A DNA stretch of 64,000 nucleotides from Curtobacterium sp. 458 (GTDB taxonomy: Bacteria; Actinomycetota; Actinomycetes; Actinomycetales; Microbacteriaceae), in contig NZ_CP129104.1 of NCBI RefSeq assembly GCF_030406605.1, positions 3,424,687 to 3,488,686 of the forward strand, in the 5' to 3' direction. Under the pieces are notes generated by a model, which did no database searches, was not told the DNA's origin, and saw only the letters and a program-made list of their open reading frames with translations. The first letter of the stretch is position 1; each line of letters starts with the position of its first letter. Both the position numbers and the translations under genes were made by a program. Of this stretch, positions 36,615 through 44,643 are shown in pieces.

Positions 36615-37888
36615 GGCGCCACCGCCATCTCGACGTCCAGCCGTGCCCCGCCGAGCGACGCCGACCGCCCGACGACCACCGAGCCGCCGCGGTCGGTCGC
36701 CGTGCGTCGCACGACCGCGAGCCCGACGCCACGACCGAGGCCGGTCTCGTCGGCCTTCGACGACCAGCCGGACCCGAGCACCCGGTGGGCGTCCGCCGGG
36801 TCGATACCGGGGCCGTCGTCCTCGACGGTGACCGCCACCAGGTCGCCCCGGGTGCCGATCGTGCAGCGCACCCGTGCCGCACCCGCCTCGGCGGCGTTCC
36901 GGCACAGGTTCGCGACGACGAGCAGGACCTCGTCGTCGAGCACGACGTCGTCGGCGACCCGCAGCTCGAGCGTGGCCCCGTGCGCGTCGACCTCGGAGCG
37001 CACCGCCTCGATCGTGGCGGTCGCCACGGCGCCGCGCCGCGGGGACCCCGCGCCGCCTCCGCTGGTCAGCCCTGGTGCCACCGCGTCGATGTACGCGAGC
37101 GCGTCCGGACCGTCGCCCCGCGCCACGAGCCCGCGGACGACGTGCAGCCGCGTCCCGAACTCGTGCGCCTGCTCGCGCAGCGCGTCGGTGGTCCGCCGCA
37201 CCTGTCGGCTCTCCGCGTCGACGGCGTCCGCTCGCCGCAGCCGCCGTGCGATCCCGAGCGAGAGCAGCACGCTCGCGAGCGTCGCCACGACGAGGGCGCC
37301 CGTGCTCCAGGGCAGCAGCGCGCCGAACGCCCGTGCACGGTCGGCCGCGATCGCCGACTCGAGCACGCCGACCGCGACGACCCCGACCACCTCGCCGTCG
37401 TCACCGACGATCGGCACCTTCGCACGCAGGGTCGGGCCGGACGGACCGGTCTCGGTGCCGACGAACCGTTCGCCCGCGAGCACTGGCGCGATCGTCGTCT
37501 CGACGAGCTCGCCGCGCTCGGACGGGTCGGGGTGGGTGATGCGCACCCCCTCGTCGTCCGTGACCACGACGTACGAGACCCCCGAGGCGCCCTCGACGAG
37601 GGAGGCGATCGGCTGGAGCGACGCCGTGGCCGACGTCAGACCGTCGGCGTCGGCGAGCGCTCCGGGAGCGCCGGCGTCGACGACCGACGTGACGGCGGCC
37701 CGGACCTCGGGCAGGTCGGCGAGGTTCGACGCGACACCGGACACCTGGTCGACCACGGAGGCCCGGATGCTCTGCTCCTGCACGGCTGCGGCGACCCCCG
37801 TGGTCACGCCGGTCGCCGCCAGCACGATGATGCTCGGCAACGCCAGCACGGCGCTGCGTCCGAGTCGGGTGGCACGCGGTCTCCTCAC
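36611..37888 (-). CDS. CitA/DcuS-family sensor histidine kinase
   Basis: A 425-residue membrane kinase. Helix 1 (AVLALPSIIVLAATGVTTGV) and helix 2 (LLPWSTGALVVATLASVLLS, about 195-215) flank an extracytoplasmic sCache-like sensor of about 150 residues. The phospho-acceptor is in the CitA-type H-box QAHEFGTRLHVVRGL. The ATP-binding part has NLCRNAAEAG (N box), DDGPGIDP (G1) and GRGVGLAVV (G2). It is divergent from tctC (133-base gap), the arrangement known for TctE/TctD-like control of tricarboxylate transport. Confidence 0.9.
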   Translation of the reverse strand: MRRPRATRLGRSAVLALPSIIVLAATGVTTGVAAAVQEQSIRASVVDQVSGVASNLADLPEVRAAVTSVVDAGAPGALADADGLTSATASLQPIASLVEGASGVSYVVVTDDEGVRITHPDPSERGELVETTIAPVLAGERFVGTETGPSGPTLRAKVPIVGDDGEVVGVVAVGVLESAIAADRARAFGALLPWSTGALVVATLASVLLSLGIARRLRRADAVDAESRQVRRTTDALREQAHEFGTRLHVVRGLVARGDGPDALAYIDAVAPGLTSGGGAGSPRRGAVATATIEAVRSEVDAHGATLELRVADDVVLDDEVLLVVANLCRNAAEAGAARVRCTIGTRGDLVAVTVEDDGPGIDPADAHRVLGSGWSSKADETGLGRGVGLAVVRRTATDRGGSVVVGRSASLGGARLDVEMAVAP

Positions 37889-38021
37889 CGTGGTCCCCCT
37901 CCGGTCGTCACGTCGTGAGCGTCAATGAGCACAACTCCGCCGTCGGATGCCGGTCCGGACGGCGGCTGCCATCGTACTTCTCGACCTGCGGCACGACGAC
38001 GTGCGCAGGAGGGAGCCATCC

Positions 38022-39041
38022 ATGACAGAGCAGTCAGCACCGGCGACGCCCGCACGGCCACGGGGCCGTCGCGCCGTCGCCCGCGCGGTCGGCGCAGCCG
38101 TCGCCGCGGTGTCCATCGGCGTCGCGGCCTTCGGGTCCATCACCTCCGCCGCGGCCGGTGGCGACCCCACGACCTCCGTGACGATCGTGGCGCCCGCTGC
38201 GGCCGGCGGCGGCTGGGACGGCGTCGCGCGGTCGATGCAGCAGGCGCAGCGCGCGAACGGCATCGTGAACTCGGTGCAGGTCGTCAACATGCCGGGTGCC
38301 GGCGGCACGATCGCGCTCGGCAACGTCGCACGGCTCGAGGGCCAGACGGACACGCTGCTCGTGGGCGGGACCGGCCTGCTCGCCGCCGAGGTCCAGTTCG
38401 GGTCCGCCGTGACCCACGACGACATCACGCCCCTCGCGGTGACCGTCGAGGAGTACGACGTCATCGTCGTCCCCGCCGACTCCCCCTACGAGACACTCGA
38501 CGACCTCGTCGAGGCCTGGCGCGCGCGGCCCGGCTCCGTTCCGTGGACGGGCGGCGGTTCGTTCGACCAGCTCGTCGTCACCGATCTCGCCGTGTCGGCC
38601 GGGCTCGACCCGGCGGACACGAACTACATCCCCTCGGACGGTGGCGGCGAGGCCATCCAGGCGCTGCTCAACGGCACCGCCGCGGCGGCCTCCGGCGGCT
38701 ACCCCGACAACATCGACCAGATCGAGACGGGCCGTCTGCGCGCGCTCGCGCTCGTGGCGCAGCAGCCGGTCCAGGGCATCGACATCCCCACCGCGGTCGA
38801 CCAGGGGTACGACGTGACGCTGACCAACTGGCGCATGATCGCTGCTCCGGGCGGACTCGACGAGACCGAACGGACGCAGCTCACGGGCATCGTACGCGAC
38901 ACCCTGCGGACGCCCGAGTGGCGCGACGCGATGGACCGGTACCACTGGACGGAGCGGATCATCACGGGCGACGACCTCGATGCGTTCATCGTCGAGGAAC
39001 GGGAACGCATCCAGGGGCTCTACGAGGAGTTGGGCCGATGA
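38022..39041 (+). CDS. tctC: Tripartite tricarboxylate transporter substrate-binding protein
   Basis: A 339-residue Bug-family binding protein. A basic N-terminus and hydrophobic segment (VGAAVAAVSIGVAAFGSITS) form a signal peptide with cleavage near SAAAGGD. The binding loops are visible in VTIVAPAAAGGGWDGVARSM and VNMPGAGGTIALGNVARL. ATG at 38022 follows GGAGGGAG. Typical ligands are citrate or other tri- and dicarboxylates. The stop overlaps the tctB start (ATGA). Confidence 0.9.
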   Translation: MTEQSAPATPARPRGRRAVARAVGAAVAAVSIGVAAFGSITSAAAGGDPTTSVTIVAPAAAGGGWDGVARSMQQAQRANGIVNSVQVVNMPGAGGTIALGNVARLEGQTDTLLVGGTGLLAAEVQFGSAVTHDDITPLAVTVEEYDVIVVPADSPYETLDDLVEAWRARPGSVPWTGGGSFDQLVVTDLAVSAGLDPADTNYIPSDGGGEAIQALLNGTAAAASGGYPDNIDQIETGRLRALALVAQQPVQGIDIPTAVDQGYDVTLTNWRMIAAPGGLDETERTQLTGIVRDTLRTPEWRDAMDRYHWTERIITGDDLDAFIVEERERIQGLYEELGR

Positions 39042-39694
39042 CGCGTCCGAGCAACCCCACGTCGTCGTCCGCGGTCGTCGGACAGCGTCTCACGCTCCGC
39101 GCCGACCCCGGCCGTGTCGCCGAAGTGGCGAAGGAGCTCACGACGCCGGCGCTCTTCACAACCTTCGCGGTGTACCTGATCGTCGGGATCGTGACGATGG
39201 AGGTGCCCGCCGGCACCGCGTTCCCGGGGCCCGCGGTGTTCCCCGGGCTCGTCGCCGCGGCACTCCTGCTGCTGGCGGGCCTGCTCGTCGTCCGGTCCGT
39301 CCGACAGCTGCGGCACGGCCCGGACGAAACCCGAGCCGCGGCGAGCGCAGCAGCACCCGCCGCGGCTGCACCGGCCCCGGCCGCGCCCGGCGCCGCCGGC
39401 CCGGCGGACACCGTCGTCGTCGAACAGGCGGAGCCGGAGCGGTCGGTCCGCGTCGACTGGCGCTCACTGGCCTGGGTCGTCGTGTCGTTCGCCGCCTTCG
39501 CCCTGCTGCTCGACGTGCTCGGCTGGATCGTCGGCGCCGGTCTGCTGTTCCTCGGCGTCGCCAAGGGCCTCGGTGCCCCCGGCTGGCTCCGCCCCCTCGT
39601 CGTCGGACTGACGGTGGCTGCGCTCAGCTACATCGCCTTCGACATGGTGCTCGACCTGTCGCTGCCCTCGGGCATCGTCGGATGGAGGTTCTGA
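39038..39694 (+). CDS. tctB: Tripartite tricarboxylate transporter small membrane subunit
   Basis: A 218-residue protein with four hydrophobic helices: LFTTFAVYLIVGIVTM, FPGLVAAALLLLAGLLVV, then after an Ala/Pro-rich cytoplasmic insertion (about 105-140) SLAWVVVSFAAFALLLDVLG and a C-terminal pair. The long insertion is not usual for TctB (about 150 residues) and makes it larger. It overlaps tctC by ATGA and is followed by tctA one base after its stop. Confidence 0.85.
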   Translation: MTRPSNPTSSSAVVGQRLTLRADPGRVAEVAKELTTPALFTTFAVYLIVGIVTMEVPAGTAFPGPAVFPGLVAAALLLLAGLLVVRSVRQLRHGPDETRAAASAAAPAAAAPAPAAPGAAGPADTVVVEQAEPERSVRVDWRSLAWVVVSFAAFALLLDVLGWIVGAGLLFLGVAKGLGAPGWLRPLVVGLTVAALSYIAFDMVLDLSLPSGIVGWRF

Positions 39695-39695
39695 C

Positions 39696-41216
39696 ATGGA
39701 CGTGCTCGGTCTCCTCGGTGACGGGTTCGCGGGAGCCCTGACGCCCGCCAACCTGCTCTGGGTCGTCGTCGGCTGCCTCCTCGGCACCGCCGTCGGCGTG
39801 CTCCCCGGTCTCGGGTCGTCGATGGCGGTGGCGCTGCTGCTGCCCGTGACGTTCTCGCTCGACCCGACGGCGGCGTTCATCATGTTCGCCGGCGTCTACT
39901 TCGGCGGCCTCTTCGGCGACTCGACGATGGGCATCCTGATGAACACGCCGGGGCAGGCCTCGGCGATCGCGTCGACGTTCGAGGGCCACAGGATGGCGCT
40001 GAACGGTCGGGCGGCACAGGCGCTCGCGACCGCGGCGATCGGCGCGTTCGTCGGCGGCATGGTCGCGTCGGTCCTCGTCGTGTTCCTCGCACCGGCGCTC
40101 GCGACGTTCTCGTCGAGCTTCGGACCGGCCGAGTTCTTCGCCCTCGCGCTCTTCGCGTTCGTCACGACGTCGTCGGTCGTGACCGACGACGCGCTCAAGG
40201 GACTCGGGTCGCTGTGCCTCGGTCTCGGCATCGCGGTCATCGGCGTCGACGGCATCTCCGGCGCACCCCGATTCACGATGGGCGTCCCCGAGTTGTTCGA
40301 CGGCATCTCGCTCGTCACGGTGACCGTGGCGATCCTCGCCCTCGGCGAGGTCATCCACGTCGCGTGCCTCGCCCGCCACCTGCAGGACGGGAAGATGGTG
40401 CGGGCCACCGGTCGCCCGTGGCTGTCGAAGAAGGAGCTCCGCGAAGCGGCACCCGCCTGGCTGCGCGGCACCGCGATCGGGCTGCCGTTCGGCGTCGTCC
40501 CCGCCGGCGGCTCCGAGATCCCGACGTTCCTCGCGTTCGGCCTGGAGAAGCGGCTCGACGCGCGACGGAAGGACCCGCAGTTCGGACGCGGGGCGATCCG
40601 GGGCCTCGCCGCTCCCGAGGCGGCCGGCAACTCGACGACGGGGATGGCGATGGGCGCGCTGCTGTCACTCGGCCTCCCGGTGTCGGCGACCGCCGCGATC
40701 ATGCTCGCCGCCTTCCGACAGTACGGTCTGCAGCCCGGCCCGCTGCTGTTCGACCGGTCCCCCGACCTCGTCTGGGCGCTGCTCGCGTCGTTCTTCATCG
40801 CGATGGTGGTGCTGCTCATCATCAACCTGCCGTTCGCGATGCTCTGGGCGAAGCTGCTCCGCATCCCGCGCGCGTACCTCTACGCCGGCATCGCGGTGTT
40901 CTGCGGCCTCGGCATCTACGCGACGAGCGGCTCGGTGTTCGACCTGCTCATGCTGCTCGGCATCGGCATCGTCGGCTTCCTGATGCGGGCGCTCGACGTG
41001 CCGCTCGCGCCGCTCGTGATCGGCATGGTGCTCGGCCCGCTCGCGGAGACCAGCCTGCGTGACGCGGCGCTGAGCGCCGACGGCGACTTCTCGGTGCTCG
41101 TCGCGGGGCCGATCCCGATCGTGCTGTACGCCGTGCTCGCCGTCGTCCTCGCGCTCACGGTGCGGAGCCGCGTCATCGCGCGACGCGCGCGACGACGGGA
41201 GGCAGCGGTCCGGTGA
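39696..41216 (+). CDS. tctA: Tripartite tricarboxylate transporter large permease subunit
   Basis: A 506-residue permease with about 11-12 helices. The TctA signatures are present: LPGLGSSMAVALLLPVTF near residues 32-50 and GGLFGDSTMGILMNTPG; a second half motif is GVVPAGGSEIPTFLAFG, followed by AAPEAAGNSTTGMAMGALL. The loop GDSTMGIL differs slightly from the more common GGSI form. With TctB and TctC it makes a secondary, binding-protein-dependent carboxylate importer driven by an ion gradient. Confidence 0.92.
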   Translation: MDVLGLLGDGFAGALTPANLLWVVVGCLLGTAVGVLPGLGSSMAVALLLPVTFSLDPTAAFIMFAGVYFGGLFGDSTMGILMNTPGQASAIASTFEGHRMALNGRAAQALATAAIGAFVGGMVASVLVVFLAPALATFSSSFGPAEFFALALFAFVTTSSVVTDDALKGLGSLCLGLGIAVIGVDGISGAPRFTMGVPELFDGISLVTVTVAILALGEVIHVACLARHLQDGKMVRATGRPWLSKKELREAAPAWLRGTAIGLPFGVVPAGGSEIPTFLAFGLEKRLDARRKDPQFGRGAIRGLAAPEAAGNSTTGMAMGALLSLGLPVSATAAIMLAAFRQYGLQPGPLLFDRSPDLVWALLASFFIAMVVLLIINLPFAMLWAKLLRIPRAYLYAGIAVFCGLGIYATSGSVFDLLMLLGIGIVGFLMRALDVPLAPLVIGMVLGPLAETSLRDAALSADGDFSVLVAGPIPIVLYAVLAVVLALTVRSRVIARRARRREAAVR

Positions 41217-41255
41217 CGCGGGCGGGCCGCCCTCCAGGACACGTGACCGGATGAC

Positions 41256-41297
41256 GGACGGGAGGCTCGTGACGGCGCCGTCAACAGCCTCCCGTCC
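41256..41297. repeat. Nested palindrome after tctA
   Basis: Outer arms GGACGGGAGGCT (41256-41267) and AGCCTCCCGTCC (41286-41297) pair over 12 bp; inside sits the perfect palindrome TGACGGCGCCGTCA. It may end tctA transcription. Its GGGAGGC/GCCTCCC arms resemble the palindromic repeats at 31415-31540 and 62025-62070. Confidence 0.65.
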
Positions 41298-41419
41298 CCC
41301 GGTGCGGCGCCTGCGCTGGCACTCCCCCGTTGCTGCCGCCCGAAACGAGCTCGGTACCCGGCGGGCGACGTGCTCGGCCGACGCCAGCGGCCGAGCACCG
41401 GCGAGAAGAGCCCCGACGA

Positions 41420-41453
41420 GAAGAGCCCCGACGGGATCCCGTCGGGGCTCTTC
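41420..41453. terminator. Perfect 34-bp terminator palindrome at the left edge of the island
   Basis: GAAGAGCCCCGACGGGA and its exact complement form a 17-bp stem with no loop bases to spare around GATC. The left half is preceded by a second copy of CGAGAAGAGCCCCGA (41402-41416). A 12-base word that starts here (41416-41427) recurs at 56844-56855, at the other end of the island. The stretch 41298-41602 otherwise holds an AT-rich spot (TTAATTCGCTAATA at 41489-41502). Confidence 0.7.
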
Positions 41454-41602
41454 GATGCGGTGCGGTCGGCCTTGTCCACCTCTGTTCCATTAATTCGCTA
41501 ATAGGGGTGAGGACGGCGGATCTGCGGCAGATCCGGGCGCGTCGGGAGGCCACGGGCGAGGCCACCCGCTCCGCACCGCAGCATCGCCGCAAGTGAAGTC
41601 GC

Positions 41603-41902
41603 TTGAGCGAAGAGGCGAGAGCCATAGTCATCGCCCGATACTCAGCGGGCGAGACGACGACTCTCTTGGCAGAGGAGTTCGACGTCGCCAAGTCCACAAT
41701 CCTCGGGATCCTTCGGGCGAACAATGTCGTCGTGTGGCGGCAGCCCTCGACGCCCGAACAGGTCGTTGAGGCGGGACGCCTCTACCAGGCCGGGCTCTCG
41801 CTATGGCAGGTGGCTGAACGGCTGTCGGTGAACCAGGAGACGATGCGCGTGGCAATCATCGCCAGCGGAGTGACCGTTCGGCCGCCAAGCGGAGGGAATT
41901 GA
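41603..41902 (+). CDS. Helix-turn-helix protein related to serine-recombinase C-termini
   Basis: A 99-residue protein with two tandem resolvase-type helix-turn-helix units: ARYSAGETTTLLAEEFDVAK followed by STILGILRAN, and GRLYQAGLSLWQVAERLSVN followed by QETMRVAIIASG. Such pairs occur at the C-terminus of some recombinases or as stand-alone island proteins. The start is a TTG at 41603. An in-phase open frame lies directly upstream and ends in a TGA only 7 bases before it (…QHRRK, stop, then SRLSEEAR), so this may be the tail of a longer gene cut by a nonsense mutation. Confidence 0.5.
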   Translation: MSEEARAIVIARYSAGETTTLLAEEFDVAKSTILGILRANNVVVWRQPSTPEQVVEAGRLYQAGLSLWQVAERLSVNQETMRVAIIASGVTVRPPSGGN

Positions 41903-41918
41903 GCGCGCTGACCGCGTG

Positions 41919-44492
41919 TCATCTCGCGTATTGCTTCACGCGGGCATGCCATACCTTCAACCAGGCGACCTCCTCGCAAAGCTCATCGACTGTAGGCGCG
42001 ACATAGTTCTCTTCTGGCGCGTTGTCGTGCCGTGCCGCCCAGCTCGACGTCTTCGAGTACGCCGCCTGAAACTCGTCGTGGTCAGCCTGCGTGAATCTCG
42101 GTAGGATCTTCAACATCCTCGTCTGCACTTCGTTCGTTCCGCGATCGACGAGTTCATTGACGATGAGCAGGTTCATCGCCCGCTCAAGAGCCTCAGAAAG
42201 TCGTCCCGCGATCTGCGCGGTCCGATCGGTGTAGTCGTCGTCCGTCAAAGTCTCGCGCTCTCTTCGCAAGCGCGCCAGATCTGCCTCGAGCTTGTTTATC
42301 CGCTCCGGGATGTCCTTCGCCGCCCAGGGAAGCTGCTCGGCGATGAGGCCGGGTTGAGTACCGCCCATTCGCTGAATTGATCGTGTTGTGGTGGCGACCG
42401 ATTTGCTCATTGCCGCTTTGAGCAGGGCATGAACGAAGGTGATCTCGTGTGTGAAAACGATTACCTGTCGTTCGCTTGCCAGCTCGACCAGGCGGAGTGC
42501 AACCTTTGACCGCCGCTCCGCGTCAAGCGATGAGACAGGATCGTCAAAGACGACGCTCGAGAGCGACTTGTCGAGTTCCACTTCGGTGAGGAAGCCGGCC
42601 AGACCGAGCGCCGTCTGCTCCCCTTCGCTCAGTACCTGATCGACGACTGCGTTACGTCGTGACCCAAGCAGGCTCGGCTGATGTTCGAGCGCTGAGTTGC
42701 GCCCTCGTCCGGTCCGGTTGAGGGTGACTCTGCGGAGATCGAGGCGTTCGGTCTCTCGCGTGAAATGATCCCGGACCTCCGCTGTCACGTATGTCTCGGT
42801 CAGCTCGCCACGTTTCGTCGTTATCGCGTTTGTAGCGGTAAGGCGGCGGACGTCTTCGATCGCCTTGCGCTCCACAAGGCGTGTCACTTCGGCCTCGATG
42901 GCCGCCCTTGCCTCGTGGAGCGTCTTGGCGTCCTGCAGTTCGACCACTTTCTTGCTTGTAGTGGTGAGCGTTCGGGCGAAGGTCGATGCGTCGATAGCTC
43001 CCGCCTCCGTCATCAACGCTTGCTCGCGCGTAGCCGCCATGCTTCTGAACGAGTCCGCGAGCGGAAGTAGATCGACGCCGGGCTCTCCATCGATCCAGGC
43101 GACGGCTGCAGCAGCTGCGCGCGTCCCGGTATCAAACCAGTCGAGCACCGACTGCACGTCTTCGCCGGCCTCTTGTAGTCGATTGATTGCTGCGGAAACT
43201 GCGATAGGGAGGGTCTGAAGATCGACGAAGTGGCTCCTGAACATCGCCCGTGCTTTGGAGGCGGTGTCCGCGTCCCTCGACGTTGTGTCTTTGACGAACG
43301 CCTCGAACCGAGCGAGTCGGTCGGCGGCCTGCTCGTTCAGCGGCTGCTGGCAGAGGACGCAGACTGCGTCACCGCTTGTCACCGGGAAGTCGTGATCGTG
43401 GTAGGCGTCGCCGACTGAGAACTTGCGCGCGGCTTCCCACAGCGCCCGCCAGGTGTCAGAGCCGACACTCGGCAAAGGCTCCGTATCGAATGTGCGAGCG
43501 GATGCAATGCGCGCCGCTTCCTGAAGGTCGACGACCCTCTGTTGCAGGTCTTTTAGCTCACGCTGCTCGTTTTCTCCCAGTGCGTCCTCTACCGTCCTGG
43601 CGTGAACTGCAACAGCTGACCAGTCCCGGCCGAGCGCTGTGAGACGGTCTTTCTCTTTCGTCGGGTCGCTTCCCTTGAGCCGCGCCTCCGCCGCGAGCTG
43701 CTTCGCAAGCTGCGCACCATGATCCTCGGCCAGTGTGATGGCGTCCTCGATCGCGGCACTTGTAGTGGTGGCCGAGATGCCTGAAAGGAACGCTGATGCT
43801 GGAGTTCCTGGCTGGAGCATCGGAAGCTGCGGTCGCTCGGTCTGGTTCGTGCCAAGTCGGCGACTGAGTTCAGCCGCGACCGCTTCGCAAGCTTCGGACA
43901 GGTGGTCGAGAATCGTGAGCGCTGATGGCCGGTAGTTGGCTTCCGAGGCGGTCGTGACATACGCATCACCGCAGTCCTCGTCGTAGAAGCGGATTCGGGA
44001 TAGCTCGATGCTCTGTGTCTCTCCGAGATCCCACGTCGCGTCGTTAGCACCAACCTTGAAGTCGAGCTTCGCCGACTGCTCAGTATCCGTATCCGAGAAA
44101 ACATCACCAAGTAGCTGCGCGTCCTTGACGCGAGCGGTAACGGCTTCTCGGATCAGCCGCGCGTACCCGGACTTGCCGCTGGCGTTGTTGCCGAAGGCGA
44201 CCGTCAGTCCCGCGGCACCGAACGAGAGGGTCTGACCTGTGGCGAGCGCGTTGATGCCCTCGACGCCCGACACCTTAACGAGGCTGACGGGATCTCCTGC
44301 GGCTGTCGAACCCGGAATGTCAGCAGCCTCTACGTTTGCAGCGGTGGGGTAGGTTCCCGCGATCAACTGATCCGCAATGGCGGACACATCATCCGCGGAC
44401 AACGCCTCGTTGCGACAGAAGCGCGCGACGGCGTCCTTCTGCCAATCAGGCCGCATAGTAAGCCAGCTCGCCAAGTCCTCATTGAGGGTCAT
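41919..44492 (-). CDS. Zinc-hook AAA ATPase of RloC/Rad50 type
   Basis: An 857-residue SMC/Rad50-like ATPase. Walker A is GNNASGKSG (101-109). After long helical, coiled-coil-like segments comes CVLCQQPL (378-385), a Cys-x-x-Cys hook able to bind zinc between two protomers. The second ATPase half has the ABC signature VLSEGEQTALGLAGF (620-634), Walker B SSVVFDDPVSSLD (645-657) and the H-loop FTHE (680-683). About 175 residues follow, and I see no clear anticodon-nuclease motif there. RloC-type proteins sense DNA damage or restriction alleviation and trigger abortive responses; here it sits 150 bases after a type III-like Res gene. GGAGGAG precedes the ATG at 44492. Confidence 0.85.
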   Translation of the reverse strand: MTLNEDLASWLTMRPDWQKDAVARFCRNEALSADDVSAIADQLIAGTYPTAANVEAADIPGSTAAGDPVSLVKVSGVEGINALATGQTLSFGAAGLTVAFGNNASGKSGYARLIREAVTARVKDAQLLGDVFSDTDTEQSAKLDFKVGANDATWDLGETQSIELSRIRFYDEDCGDAYVTTASEANYRPSALTILDHLSEACEAVAAELSRRLGTNQTERPQLPMLQPGTPASAFLSGISATTTSAAIEDAITLAEDHGAQLAKQLAAEARLKGSDPTKEKDRLTALGRDWSAVAVHARTVEDALGENEQRELKDLQQRVVDLQEAARIASARTFDTEPLPSVGSDTWRALWEAARKFSVGDAYHDHDFPVTSGDAVCVLCQQPLNEQAADRLARFEAFVKDTTSRDADTASKARAMFRSHFVDLQTLPIAVSAAINRLQEAGEDVQSVLDWFDTGTRAAAAAVAWIDGEPGVDLLPLADSFRSMAATREQALMTEAGAIDASTFARTLTTTSKKVVELQDAKTLHEARAAIEAEVTRLVERKAIEDVRRLTATNAITTKRGELTETYVTAEVRDHFTRETERLDLRRVTLNRTGRGRNSALEHQPSLLGSRRNAVVDQVLSEGEQTALGLAGFLTEVELDKSLSSVVFDDPVSSLDAERRSKVALRLVELASERQVIVFTHEITFVHALLKAAMSKSVATTTRSIQRMGGTQPGLIAEQLPWAAKDIPERINKLEADLARLRRERETLTDDDYTDRTAQIAGRLSEALERAMNLLIVNELVDRGTNEVQTRMLKILPRFTQADHDEFQAAYSKTSSWAARHDNAPEENYVAPTVDELCEEVAWLKVWHARVKQYAR

Positions 44493-44643
44493 TAACTCGC
44501 TCCTCCGGCAGTTCCAGACAGGTATTCAAACAACGTGCCGACCTGGCGGGAGGCACGCTGTTCGCCGTCGCGACCTTCCCCGTCCAGACAGAGTGGGGAG
44601 ACAGATCCAAGCACCATGGTGTTCGCGTCTCTGAACGCCAGCA

